A stretch of DNA of 64,000 bases from JALONO01 sp038209965 (GCA_038209965.1 JBBQXF010000007.1:10634-74633); one strand, 5' to 3'. Shown: positions 26,965-35,133, counted from the first letter of the stretch. Numbers and translations: made by a program. The notes: a model not told the origin generated them from the letters alone.

Positions 26965-27528
26965 TTATAAATTTTCCAATTCAATGCGTCGCCGGTGTTG
27001 ATTTAGCTGCTTGAAATAGGTGGGGGTCAGCCCAGTCACTTTCTTGAACTGGTTGGACAAGTGGGCCACACTGCTGTAATGCAACTTGTCGGCGATCTCG
27101 CTCATGTTCAGTTCATCGTACAGAAGCAGTTCTTTAGCGCGTTCAATTTTGTTGGCAATGATGTACTGTTCGATGGTCGTGCCCTTGACCTCTGAAAAAA
27201 CATTGGACAAGTAGGTATAGTCATAGCCCATTTTCTGGCTCAAATATTCCGAATAGTTAATTTTGGGCACCGTATCCGAATAGTGTATCATATCAATAAT
27301 CAAGTTTTTTACGGTCTCGATCAAAATGGTTTTCTTGTCGTCCAATAGTTCCAGCCCAAACTTGAGCAGATCCGTTCCCAACACTTTTCGTTGTTGTTCG
27401 GTGATATCTCCTAGGATTTCGGCCGTGCCGAAGCTGACCGCAAGGTAACGGATGCCCAACTGGTCCAACGTATCTCTCACCACTAATTTGCACCTCAAAC
27501 TGACCATGTATTTTATGTATAGAACCAT
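26965..27528 (-). CDS. AraC-family regulator with HMA-like N-terminal domain
   Basis: Transcription factor of 187 residues. Residues 1-75 have a beta-alpha-beta pattern (YIKYMVSLRCKLVVRDTLDQLG, then a later strand) like heavy-metal-associated domains. The family's usual MVCxRC motif is reduced here to MVSLRC, one cysteine. The C-terminal 100 residues are an AraC double helix-turn-helix (IEQYIIANKIERAKELLLYD, MSEIADKLHYSSVAHLSNQF, GLTPTYFKQL). It precedes the GH130 and GT4 genes with a 6-bp gap and probably regulates that unit, including itself. It is a paralogue of the regulator at 28143-28709. Confidence 0.88.
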   Translation of the reverse strand: MVLYIKYMVSLRCKLVVRDTLDQLGIRYLAVSFGTAEILGDITEQQRKVLGTDLLKFGLELLDDKKTILIETVKNLIIDMIHYSDTVPKINYSEYLSQKMGYDYTYLSNVFSEVKGTTIEQYIIANKIERAKELLLYDELNMSEIADKLHYSSVAHLSNQFKKVTGLTPTYFKQLNQHRRRIELENL

Positions 27529-28142
27529 ACTAGCATTTTAAGTTATATCGACACTTATTCTCGCAGGAAACAAGTTTTTTAAAAATAGTATTAGAAGCCG
27601 ATCAGGTATCGACCAACCGTAAAAATCTAACTTATCCCCCGACTAATCAGTTGAGCGAGGCTTTTACTCTAAAACGACAGTTATTTAATCATTAATATTT
27701 TATGAGTATTTTTTAACTACTTAACGGTGATAATTTGTCTGTATTGGTAACTAGGCAACAAGTATTGGTGCTTTGCCCAACGGGGCAATCAGTTCATGGA
27801 AAAATAATTTTTGGTATCAAACACGGCCTCATCGGCTCGGGTAAAACATTGGTAATTTTGGCCCGAGCAATCTCTGAACGCTTCGGTTTTTTCCATTCAA
27901 TTAACGACCAATCATCGAACGTTTATCAGTCAAAACTAGACTGCCCCATCAATTATCACTATTTCACAATCAGCTAATTGGTTTATACGGTGGTAAAATT
28001 GAAAATCCATTGATAGTTCCTCCAATCGCTCAATTGATGGTGCTGGCGCGTGGTCTGCCAAAGTGTCATTTTGTTGATAAGGCAAAGTTACTCCCAGTCA
28101 AGCACCCAAGTGTTATACATTTTCCTCGAAAAGTTACATACC
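27529..28142. other. AT-rich spacer between two AraC paralogues
   Basis: 614 bp with no convincing gene. A plus-strand frame at 27735-27977 lacks recognisable features and is probably accidental. It is a likely promoter region for the AraC-GH130-GT4 unit, but I could not pick a confident promoter. Confidence 0.5.
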
Positions 28143-28709
28143 TTACTTATTGGCCAATAACCGCAGTTCCTTGCGTTTGCGGTGCAAGCCCCGGAAATAA
28201 GAAGGCGCCAGCCCCGTCACCTTTTTAAACTGGGCTGACAAGTGGGCTACGCTGCTGTAGTCTAGGCGGTAAGAAATCTCGGTCAAGTTCAGTTCTTCGT
28301 AGAGGAGGAGTTCTTTCGCTCGCTCTATTTTATGGTAGGTGATGTACTCCTGGATTGTCACCCCCTTCACTTCGGCAAACAGATCGGCCAAATGGTTGTA
28401 ATCAATTTCCAATTTGCGGCTGATATAGGTTGAATGTGGCTCCCTAGGCAGTTCGTCGGCGTAATGAACCATCTCAATGATCACCGCTTTTACCTTATCG
28501 ATCAGGATGGCTTTCTGATCCTCCAGCAGCTCGAGGCCAGCCTTGAGCAGTTCGGACTTTAGAACCGTATTCTGCTCATCGGTAATATTGGCAACGATCT
28601 CCACCATACCCAACTCCAAAGCGACCGGGGCTATCCCCAGTTTGCCCAATATGCCTTTTACCAGCATTTTGCAGCGCATACTTACCATGTATTTAATATA
28701 GAGCTTCAT
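28143..28709 (-). CDS. AraC-family regulator with HMA-like N-terminal domain (second paralogue)
   Basis: Paralogue of the 26965-27528 regulator, 188 residues and collinear with it throughout. The N-terminal YIKYMVSMRCKMLVKGILGKLG again shows a single Cys. The C-terminal AraC domain contains IQEYITYHKIERAKELLLYEEL, LTEISYRLDYSSVAHLSAQF and GLAPSYFRGL. The DNA-recognition helices are nearly identical in both proteins (DYSSVAHLSAQFKKVTGL versus HYSSVAHLSNQFKKVTGL), so their target sites may overlap. No gene follows closely, so this copy may be a monocistronic regulator. Confidence 0.88.
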   Translation of the reverse strand: MKLYIKYMVSMRCKMLVKGILGKLGIAPVALELGMVEIVANITDEQNTVLKSELLKAGLELLEDQKAILIDKVKAVIIEMVHYADELPREPHSTYISRKLEIDYNHLADLFAEVKGVTIQEYITYHKIERAKELLLYEELNLTEISYRLDYSSVAHLSAQFKKVTGLAPSYFRGLHRKRKELRLLANK

Positions 28710-28947
28710 GCGAAGGAGGATTAAACACTAAACTTAGGTCTTATTCAGTTAGAAATTTCATGTCCGCGCCTGATAATACTACGAATCGACCTCTTTCCTA
28801 AAAATCTTACCACAATCTATTGATTAACAAGTTTTTATATAAAATAAATTAAGTAGTTCAGTCAAAAAAACATTGTTTAGGGTGCATTTGCCCTCTTATA
28901 AAAGGAAGCGTTTCGGCCAACTGGCCAATGTTGTTCCATGAGGCGGC

Positions 28948-29325
28948 CTAATCTTCGTATCCGCTCTTGATAATGGTCGATATGAGCTTAAAGCGCTCAT
29001 TGGCCTTGATGGTGCTGCGCGAATGGGCCGGAATAATGATGGATTCACCAACCTCGAGTTGAGTTGATTTGTTGTCAATGACTACTTCGGCCTTCCCATC
29101 GAGCACTTGGATAAATGTATCGAACCGAGAAATTTTTTCTCCCATCTCTTCACCCGAATCGACCGAGGCCACCGTCACATTTCCGGTCGTTTTGTGTATA
29201 ATCGTCTTGATTATCACGGAATTGGGGGCATACTCAAGCAGTTCCACAACGATGAATGACTTGGCTGCTTCAAGCTCGCGATTTTCAATGGATGTTGCTG
29301 GTTCCTTATGATTGTGGTTCTTCAT
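28948..29325 (-). CDS. Cupin-domain protein
   Basis: A 125-residue single-domain cupin. The ATG at 29325 (MKNHNHKEPATSIENRELEA) is preferred to 29367. Cupin motifs 1 and 2 are represented by DTFIQVLDGKAEVVIDNKST and VGESIIIPAHSRSTIKANERFKLIS. The usual metal-binding histidines of motif 1 are not clearly present, so it may be a binding protein rather than a metalloenzyme. Located in the stress district between an AraC gene and a CsbD-like gene. Confidence 0.8.
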   Translation of the reverse strand: MKNHNHKEPATSIENRELEAAKSFIVVELLEYAPNSVIIKTIIHKTTGNVTVASVDSGEEMGEKISRFDTFIQVLDGKAEVVIDNKSTQLEVGESIIIPAHSRSTIKANERFKLISTIIKSGYED

Positions 29326-29560
29326 CTTGGGTGTTTCAATAAATAAAGCTGAAAAAACTTTGGGCAATTGGCTTTTCGTCAGCTAGTGCCAATTTTTGGT
29401 TGCCTGACAATTAAGCAATAGCCTGAAAAATGAAAAACACCGGCAAAAAAGCCAAACACCCTGCTAGGACAAACTATGTTGATCGTGCTTGCGCAGGATC
29501 TCCAGCTGGCTCTCGCCCCCAAGCCGGAACTGATGTCATGGGCGATCCTCTTCCCATTGA

Positions 29561-29599
29561 AAAAAATAGAAAGGACAGGGGTTCAATTCCTGCCCTTTC
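29561..29599 (-). terminator. Terminator of the CsbD-like gene
   Basis: An 11-bp stem with one mismatch (29569-29579 with 29589-29599) and 9-nt loop, followed on the minus strand by TATTTTTT. It lies about 65 bp downstream of the stop at 29665. Confidence 0.75.
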
Positions 29600-29664
29600 G
29601 TTCACCGAGCCCAAGTTGGCATACTATCTCTTAAATACTATGTTTTCCTTGTAGCCGGCAGATC

Positions 29665-29889
29665 TTACGCCTTTACGGGCTGACCCTTGCGGATAATATT
29701 GATCACTTCGGGGCGTTTCTTGTGCAGCCGCTCCTCTACTCGTTTGAGCAGATCGTCTTCCTTACCAGTCTCAAACTTTAGATCGGCATCGGTAAGTTGG
29801 GCATACTTTTCTTTGAGTTGCTTGGCCTGCGTGGCCCAGTCCCCAGTGATTTTGAAAGCTTCTGTATTTTTGCCTGGCATATCGTTCAT
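29665..29889 (-). CDS. CsbD-like stress protein (second)
   Basis: A 74-residue soluble protein. Its central ITGDWATQAKQLKEKYAQLT followed by DADLKFETGKEDDLLKRVEE matches the CsbD pattern (W..K.KLKEKYAQLTDADL...G.E), with a basic C-terminus (KGQPVKA). It is controlled from a motif copy 32 bp upstream and has its own terminator downstream, so it is a single-gene unit. It is paralogous to the CsbD-like gene at 20263-20451. Confidence 0.85.
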   Translation of the reverse strand: MNDMPGKNTEAFKITGDWATQAKQLKEKYAQLTDADLKFETGKEDDLLKRVEERLHKKRPEVINIIRKGQPVKA

Positions 29890-29920
29890 GGCAGTATCGT
29901 TTGGGTGAACAATTGATTAC

Positions 29921-29958
29921 AGCACAAAGGTGCAGAAAGTCAACGGGTGATATGTTAT
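29921..29958 (-). promoter_or_regulatory. Shared stress-promoter motif, copy D
   Basis: ATAAC (29958-29954), 21 bp, then CACCTTTGTGCT (29932-29921) on the minus strand, 32 bp before the ATG at 29889. Identical spacing to copies A and C. Confidence 0.55.
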
Positions 29959-30006
29959 ACTTTTAGAGTAAACTATTACAGACTTTACACATCGCCCATG
30001 CGCTGT

Positions 30007-30164
30007 GCAAAGTCGCAGACTTTGCCTGAAAAATAAGCGAAAGTCTGTGACTTTCGGCAAGCGTGCCCCACGTTATGCAAAGTCTGTGACTTTCGGCAAG
30101 CGTGCCCCACGTTGTGCAAAGTCTGTGACTTTGCATGAAAAATAAGCGAAAGTCTGTGACTTTC
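30007..30164. repeat. Cluster of five AAAGTC-N3-GACTTT palindromes with direct repeats
   Basis: Five palindromes sit at 30007-30025, 30039-30055, 30077-30095, 30116-30134 and 30148-30164. Each has arms AAAGTC/GACTTT with centre TGT (GCA in the first) and a flanking C/G pair (GCAAAG or GCGAAAG). Between them are direct repeats: GAAAAATAAGC twice, and GGCAAGCGTGCCCCACGTT twice. They lie between the terminator of the 30267-30794 gene and the stress-type CsbD gene. A frame that reads through them (29963-30253 minus) is a repeat artefact. Confidence 0.85.
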
Positions 30165-30196
30165 GGCAAAGCGGGGTTCGCCCCGAAACCATAGCC

Positions 30197-30240
30197 AAAA
30201 AAAACCAAAAGCGGCCCAGTGCACACCGGGCCGCTTTTGG
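30197..30240 (-). terminator. Terminator of the helical-protein gene
   Basis: A perfect 13-bp stem (CCAAAAGCGGCCC at 30205-30217 with its complement at 30228-30240) and 10-nt loop, followed in the minus direction by eight T residues. It lies 26 bp after the gene's stop. Confidence 0.9.
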
Positions 30241-30266
30241 TTGCGAAATTCACGCTAGGTGGTTAG

Positions 30267-30794
30267 TTAGGCCGCCGTTGGGGCATCATCATCCTTCTTA
30301 TTCTTATCGGAACTGCCACCGAAAAACTTGCTCTTCAAGCCAGCCAGAGCCTCGTTCAGATCTTCGGTGAACTCTTGGAGTTCTTCTTTGGCCTCGCCCA
30401 TAGCTTCGGTAAATTCTTGTTTGATGTCGGCCATCAGTTCGCCTTTCTTGAATTTTGCTCTTTTCTCATCAAACAATTGGCGGGCTTCGCCAAATTTCTC
30501 TTTCATTTCATCGTCGGCATCATCCGCAAACTCTGCAAATTTGCCCTTCATTTCGGCAAACAATCCCAAGGCTTTGCCCTTGTACGCTTCGCGGGTTTTG
30601 TCATCTGCCAATTTGCTTTGCAGTTCTTTCAATTCTTCCTGCATTTCAGCAGCAGCAGCATTGCCTTTTTCTTTCAATTTGCCCAAAACGTCTTTGGCAC
30701 TGTTGACCAGTTCATCAAAATCAAATTTTGAATCGTCTTTGGGCGGGGTGACCGGATTGACGGCAGGCGTAATTTCTGGGGGGGTCTGACTCAT
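30267..30794 (-). CDS. Highly charged helical soluble protein
   Basis: A 175-residue acidic/basic helical protein without cysteines or signal peptide. The ATG at 30794 (MSQTPPEITPAVNPVTPPKD) is used, since the promoter box at 30826-30819 would lie inside a gene started at 30821. Nearly all of residues 25-155 is predicted helix (LVNSAKDVLGKLKEKGNAAA, EMKGKFAEFADDADDEMKEK). It ends in GLKSKFFGGSSDKNKKDD. The C-terminal KxFGG segment recurs in the protein at 40137-40832, which has the same style. Function unknown. Confidence 0.7.
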   Translation of the reverse strand: MSQTPPEITPAVNPVTPPKDDSKFDFDELVNSAKDVLGKLKEKGNAAAAEMQEELKELQSKLADDKTREAYKGKALGLFAEMKGKFAEFADDADDEMKEKFGEARQLFDEKRAKFKKGELMADIKQEFTEAMGEAKEELQEFTEDLNEALAGLKSKFFGGSSDKNKKDDDAPTAA

Positions 30795-30818
30795 GGCGCA
30801 AGCTTGTTTAAGTTTGGT

Positions 30819-30851
30819 CAAAGATAGAAAATCCCGCGCAATTTATCCCAA
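30819..30851 (-). promoter_or_regulatory. Bacteroidota-type promoter
   Basis: TTG (30851-30849), 22 bp, TATCTTTG (30826-30819) on the minus strand. Transcription would begin near 30812, about 18 bases before the ATG at 30794. Confidence 0.5.
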
Positions 30852-31010
30852 GATCAAACTAATTTTCGCGATTTCCCCACTTGGGCAATCCGGCTTTGGG
30901 GCTGCTGCCCCGAAATAACAACTCATCGATCAGTAGATAATTACTCTTTCACTTTGTCCTATTTTTGATTAATTTTGTTAATAATCATTTGATTACCAAT
31001 TAGTTAATAC

Positions 31011-31061
31011 AAAAAATTAGCTTACCTTTACCAAACCTCAGAGGTTTGGTAAAGGTAAGCT
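31011..31061 (-). terminator. Terminator of the gcvT-trpC unit
   Basis: A perfect 21-bp inverted repeat (31019-31039 with 31041-31061, single-base centre), about 80 bp downstream of the trpC stop, followed on the minus strand by AATTTTTTG. Its arm length is the same as that of the palindrome at 12877-12921. The rest of 30852-31142 shows nothing recognisable. Confidence 0.85.
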
Positions 31062-31142
31062 GCAAGGTAAGGCACATGGTAACTACCTTTTGCCAATCCC
31101 TCCATTAATTAGGGCATTTGCATTAAGCAGGAACCAAAGAAA

Positions 31143-31937
31143 TCAGGGTAATGTGGCCAGGATTTCAGCAATAAACTGGCGGCAGGCCAGCCCCGGGTCG
31201 GCAGTTTTCATAAAATTTTCGCCCACCAAAAAGCCCCGGTAGCCGGCGGCCCACAACTGGGCCACATCTTCGGCCCGGCTCAGGCCGCTTTCGGAGATCT
31301 TGGCAAAGTTGGCGGGGATCTGATCGGCCAACCCGAGCGATACGGCCAAACTGACCTCAAAATTTTTCAGGTTGCGGTTGTTCACCCCCACCACGTCCAC
31401 ATAAGGGTTGAGCGAATTTTGCAGTTCGGGCAAATCATGAACTTCCAGCAGCACTTCCAGCCCCAGCGAATGGGCAAATTGGCCCAATTGCCGCACTTCG
31501 GCCGGGCTGAGGTTGGCGGCGATCAGCAGGATGACATCGGCCCCCCAAGCGCGGGCCTCCAGGATCTGGAACTCATCGACCACAAAATCTTTGCGCAGCA
31601 GGGGCACGGCCACCAGCGGGCGCGCTGCGAGCAGATCCTCGGCCCGGCCCCCGAAAAACTGGTGGTCGGTCAGGATGGACAGGGCCGCCGCCCCGGCCAT
31701 TTCATAAGCGGGCCCCACCTCGCTGGACAGGGCGTCGCCGTTGATCACCCCCTTGGAGGGCGATTGGCGCTTGAACTCCGCCACAATGCCGGGGGGTCGG
31801 GCACCCAACGCCCGTTGGAACGAAGTGCGGGGCCGGGTAAAAAAGGGCATTTGCTCCAACTGGCCCACGGGGGTGGCGGCTTTCCGCTCGGCCACCTCTT
31901 GGCGCTTGTGGGCTATGATCTGGTCTAGGATGTTCAT
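31143..31937 (-). CDS. trpC: Indole-3-glycerol phosphate synthase
   Basis: Converts CdRP to indole-3-glycerol phosphate in tryptophan synthesis. The 264-residue TIM barrel has AEFKRQSPSKG (catalytic Lys), LSILTDHQFFGG, LLRKDFVVDEFQILEARAWGAD, VLLEVHDLPEL, VGVNNRNLKNFEV and ISESGLSRAEDV in order. The ATG at 31937 is used; a TTG just upstream is also in frame. It starts 6 bp after gcvT ends, so the two are cotranscribed. Other trp genes are not nearby in this window. Confidence 0.96.
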   Translation of the reverse strand: MNILDQIIAHKRQEVAERKAATPVGQLEQMPFFTRPRTSFQRALGARPPGIVAEFKRQSPSKGVINGDALSSEVGPAYEMAGAAALSILTDHQFFGGRAEDLLAARPLVAVPLLRKDFVVDEFQILEARAWGADVILLIAANLSPAEVRQLGQFAHSLGLEVLLEVHDLPELQNSLNPYVDVVGVNNRNLKNFEVSLAVSLGLADQIPANFAKISESGLSRAEDVAQLWAAGYRGFLVGENFMKTADPGLACRQFIAEILATLP

Positions 31938-31943
31938 CAACGG

Positions 31944-33032
31944 TTATTTCTGGTAGATCGGCAATTTGACCACTCGGGCCGGGATCGCCTTGTCCCGGAT
32001 ATTGACATAGATCGCCGTGCCCGGTTTGGCATAAGCCGTTTGCACATAGCCCATCCCGATGCCTTTGTTCATTGAGGGGGACTGAGTGCCGGATGTCACC
32101 TCACCGATCACTTCGCCGGCGGCATTGGCCAGTTGGTAATGGGCGCGGGGAATCCCCCGCTCGAGCATTTCAAAGCCCACCAGTTTGCGGCTTACCCCTT
32201 GTTCTTTTTGCGCCAAAAATAGGGGGGAACTGGTAAATTCTTTGGTAAATTTAGTGATCCAGCCCAGCCCGGCCTCGATGGGGGACGTGGTGTCGGTGAT
32301 GTCGTTGCCATACAGGCAATACCCCATTTCCAGGCGCAGGGTGTCCCGGGCAGCCAGCCCGACGGGTTTAATGCCTTGGGGTGCGCCCGCCATGAAGATC
32401 AGGTGCCAAACTTCCTCGGCATGGGCATTGTCCACATATATTTCAAATCCTCCCGCTCCCGTGTAGCCGGTGGCAGATACCACCACGCCATCGATCCCGG
32501 CGAACTTGCCGATTTGAAAAGTATAGTAAGGCATGGCCGCCAGATCTATTTCGGTCAGTGGTTGGAGCGCGGCAATGGCTTGGGGGCCTTGCACCGCCAG
32601 CAGGGAGGTCCGGTCAGAAATATTCTCCATCGGCACGCCATCAAGGTTATTTTGGGCAATCCAGTCCCAATCCTTGTCAATATTGGAAGCATTAACGACC
32701 AACAGATATTCTTCCCCGTGAATGCGATAGACCAATAAATCGTCGACAATCCCACCCGTACCGTTGGGCAAACAAGAATACTGCACTTTGCCATCGGTCA
32801 GTAGGGCTGTGTCATTGGTAGTGAGCCGCTGGATGAGGGCCAGCGCCCCCGGCCCCCTGAGCACAAACTCCCCCATGTGCGATACATCAAAAACGCCCAC
32901 TCCGGATCGGACAGTGTTGTGCTCTTCAATGTCAGAGGTGTAGCGCAACGGCATAGAATAGCCCGCGAAGGGGACGATTTTCGCCCCAAGCTGCTCGTGG
33001 ATAGCGTAAAGGGCGGTTTTTTTAGAAATCAT
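31944..33032 (-). CDS. gcvT: Glycine cleavage system T protein (aminomethyltransferase)
   Basis: Tetrahydrofolate-dependent aminomethyltransferase, T protein of the glycine cleavage complex. At 362 residues it is normal in length. Signatures: AGYSMPLRYTSDIEEHNTVR, GVFDVSHMGEF (folate-binding region), SCLPNGTGGIVDDLLVYR, YTGAGGFEIYVDN and GLAARDTLRLEMGYCLYGND. The ATG at 33032 (MISKKTALY) is preferred to the upstream GTG at 33062. No gcvH or gcvP is adjacent, and no glycine riboswitch-like structure was recognised upstream. Confidence 0.96.
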   Translation of the reverse strand: MISKKTALYAIHEQLGAKIVPFAGYSMPLRYTSDIEEHNTVRSGVGVFDVSHMGEFVLRGPGALALIQRLTTNDTALLTDGKVQYSCLPNGTGGIVDDLLVYRIHGEEYLLVVNASNIDKDWDWIAQNNLDGVPMENISDRTSLLAVQGPQAIAALQPLTEIDLAAMPYYTFQIGKFAGIDGVVVSATGYTGAGGFEIYVDNAHAEEVWHLIFMAGAPQGIKPVGLAARDTLRLEMGYCLYGNDITDTTSPIEAGLGWITKFTKEFTSSPLFLAQKEQGVSRKLVGFEMLERGIPRAHYQLANAAGEVIGEVTSGTQSPSMNKGIGMGYVQTAYAKPGTAIYVNIRDKAIPARVVKLPIYQK

Positions 33033-33389
33033 AAAAAAAAGTGTATCATTGTGGGTTAACACAAAAATACACTAAGTTATCAATTCTTTGAAGTTTGTTT
33101 ACGAACCCGGTGAGGTTTGGGATAGTTTAGTCTATCAGCGTGGAAATAGATTGGCGCGTTACTTCAATCAAATTGCCCTTATTAATTATTGTTGTTCGTA
33201 TTCATTAAGTAGGTTTAATCTGTTTCTATTAGTTTTAATATAGGGGTTAATCCCTTTAAAGTGGCTGGATGTGGGGTTCCGATAACCGATGTTTACGTTT
33301 GGACTGGTATAATAGGTGAATTATTCAATTAGTAATTGGCGAGTTTGCCATTCAGTAAAACGCGGTAGAACAGAAGCGTACTTAAAAAC
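33033..33389. other. Intergenic region between divergent genes
   Basis: 357 AT-rich bases between gcvT (minus) and the LuxR-type regulator gene (plus). I see no confident promoter, RNA or repeat in it. Confidence 0.5.
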
Positions 33390-34079
33390 ATGGACAGTTC
33401 ACTTGACCCAATAATTAGCATATTGATCGCCGACGATCACCCAGTGATGCGATTGGGACTTAACCACTTGATCCAGTCCCAGCCGGGAATGGAAGTGGTC
33501 GGGGCGGTGGGTGACGGGGCCGAAGCTCTGCAACTGATTGCCCAGTTGAAGCCCCAATTGCTGATCCTGGATGTGGACATGCCCGGGATGAATGGCCTTC
33601 AACTCATGCAACAACTCCACAGTGCACAGGCTGACCTGAAGATCATTATCTTTACTGCCCATCATGATAAACAGATTTTTGACGCCGCCATTTCGGCAGG
33701 GATACCGGGTTTTATCTCCAAAGAAAATGTATTCACCGATTTGGTGGAAGGTATCCGCCAAGTAATGGCGGGGCAAAACTATTTTAGCCCAGTATTCTCA
33801 AATTATTTACTGAGCCGGATCCAATCGAATGATGACCGGCAACATCAGCTTACCGAAAAAGAATCGGTGGAGCATTTGTTGACCCTGATGGAAAGGCGGG
33901 TCATTCGCATGGTCGCCGAGAGCAAGACCAGCCAAGACATTGCCGAACTGCTCTTCATCAGTGGTAAAACCGTGGAAAACCACCGGACCAACATTTGCCG
34001 CAAATTGAATTTGCGCGGCAAGAACAGCCTGCTGAAGTTTGCCCTGGAAAACAAGCACCTCTGGAACGAGCGCAAATAA
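33390..34079 (+). CDS. NarL/FixJ-family response regulator
   Basis: Two-component response regulator, 229 residues. The receiver domain (about residues 10-125) has the acidic pair DD (residues 15-16), the phosphorylation Asp in LILDVDMPG (D61), the switch Thr in IFTAHH and the conserved Lys in GFISKENV. The C-terminal LuxR helix-turn-helix has LTLMERRVIRMVAESKTSQD, IAELLFISGKTVENHRTNIC and RKLNLRG. No histidine kinase gene is adjacent, so the signal is unknown. Confidence 0.93.
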   Translation: MDSSLDPIISILIADDHPVMRLGLNHLIQSQPGMEVVGAVGDGAEALQLIAQLKPQLLILDVDMPGMNGLQLMQQLHSAQADLKIIIFTAHHDKQIFDAAISAGIPGFISKENVFTDLVEGIRQVMAGQNYFSPVFSNYLLSRIQSNDDRQHQLTEKESVEHLLTLMERRVIRMVAESKTSQDIAELLFISGKTVENHRTNICRKLNLRGKNSLLKFALENKHLWNERK

Positions 34080-34257
34080 GCCGGCCCGGCAGCCTTCGTC
34101 CTTTTCCTTTGCCTGTCGAAAAAAAGTGGACTCGCTGCGCAATGCCCGCCGGCATTGGCGGGATCGCCGCCCATCCGAAACATCGGATCGCCAACCCCCA
34201 ACCCGCTAATATGCGGCATCGGACCGCCGACCACCCGGTATTTGAGCAACGCGGGCG

Positions 34258-35133
34258 CTAAGTGCGTTTGTCGAAACCCCAGTTCAATTTTTGGCGCAGC
34301 GTGCTCAAGAAATTTTCGCCTTCGATCTGGATCAGCCGGGTGGGAAAATCACACTTTTGGGCCGATAACTTCACTTTGCCATCGGCAATGTGGGAGCGGG
34401 AATCGAGCGAAATGAGGTAGTCATCGTTGCGGCCTTCCACCTCGAAGCTCAGCACCCCCGAATCGGAAATGATCAGCGGGCGCACGTTGAGGTTGTGCGG
34501 GCTGATGGGCGATAGGATGAAATTTTGGGAATGGGGCAGCGCCACCGGCCCCCCAACGCTGATAGAGTAGGCTGTGGAGCCGGTCGGCGTAGCAATGATC
34601 AGGCCGTCGGCCCAATAAGAGTTGAGGTAGTCGCCGTCCAAGTAGGTGTGCACCACTATCATTGAAGCACTGTCGCGCTTGCTGATGGTGATTTCGTTCA
34701 GGGCAAAGTTGAGCTCCCCGAACAGGTCAACAGTACTGTTGAGCTGGATCATGGTGCGCTCATCGATCTCGTATTGGCCTTTCATCACAGCCTCGATGCT
34801 CTGGGCAATCTTTTCCTTGGACACATTGGCCAAGAAACCCAGACGGCCCAAATTGATGCCCAAAACGGGAATTCCCGTGTCCCGCACCAAGGTGACGGCC
34901 TCCAGCAAGGTGCCATCGCCGCCCACGCTCACCATGAGTTCGGTGTCGGCCAGTTCCCGGTGGGAACCGAAGGTAAACTCATGGCGCACTTGAACCCCCA
35001 ATTCTTGCAAAAAGTTTTGTAGCGGGTTGGACAGCCGGATACTAGCTCCATGCCGCTGCAATTCTTCAAAAATTTTCTTTACAAAAGGGAGCTTGGCGAT
35101 GTCAAAAGGGCGGCTGTGGATCGCAACTTTCAT
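34258..35133 (-). CDS. nadK: NAD kinase
   Basis: Phosphorylates NAD+ to NADP+. 291 residues. The ATP/NAD-kinase motif GGDGT is at residues 71-75, followed by GINLGRLGFLA, LNEITISKRDSASM, and the substrate motif DGLIIATPTGSTAYSISVGGP. The bulk of the protein matches the bacterial NadK/PpnK family. It is read together with the CBS gene (58 bp upstream), a neighbourhood I recall as common in Bacteroidota. The 177-bp gap to the response-regulator gene holds GC-rich short inverted repeats of no clear type. Confidence 0.96.
   Translation of the reverse strand: MKVAIHSRPFDIAKLPFVKKIFEELQRHGASIRLSNPLQNFLQELGVQVRHEFTFGSHRELADTELMVSVGGDGTLLEAVTLVRDTGIPVLGINLGRLGFLANVSKEKIAQSIEAVMKGQYEIDERTMIQLNSTVDLFGELNFALNEITISKRDSASMIVVHTYLDGDYLNSYWADGLIIATPTGSTAYSISVGGPVALPHSQNFILSPISPHNLNVRPLIISDSGVLSFEVEGRNDDYLISLDSRSHIADGKVKLSAQKCDFPTRLIQIEGENFLSTLRQKLNWGFDKRT

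Noticed and set aside
27735..27977. 80-codon plus-strand frame between the AraC paralogues
   Set aside because: No motif, no promoter and no composition difference from the surrounding AT-rich spacer.
29569..29599. GGGGTTCAATTCC resembling a tRNA T-loop
   Set aside because: The stem does not pair as a T-arm and no acceptor, D or anticodon arm exists. It is the stem-loop of a terminator for the CsbD-like gene, with a T-run on the minus strand.
30007..30164. CRISPR-like repeat array
   Set aside because: Repeat units are 15-19 bp palindromes with short, repeated intervals rather than unique spacers, and no cas genes are nearby.
29963..30253. Minus-strand open frame with repeated WGTLAESHRL peptides
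   Set aside because: The frame is only the palindrome/direct-repeat cluster and a terminator read as protein, with no start context.
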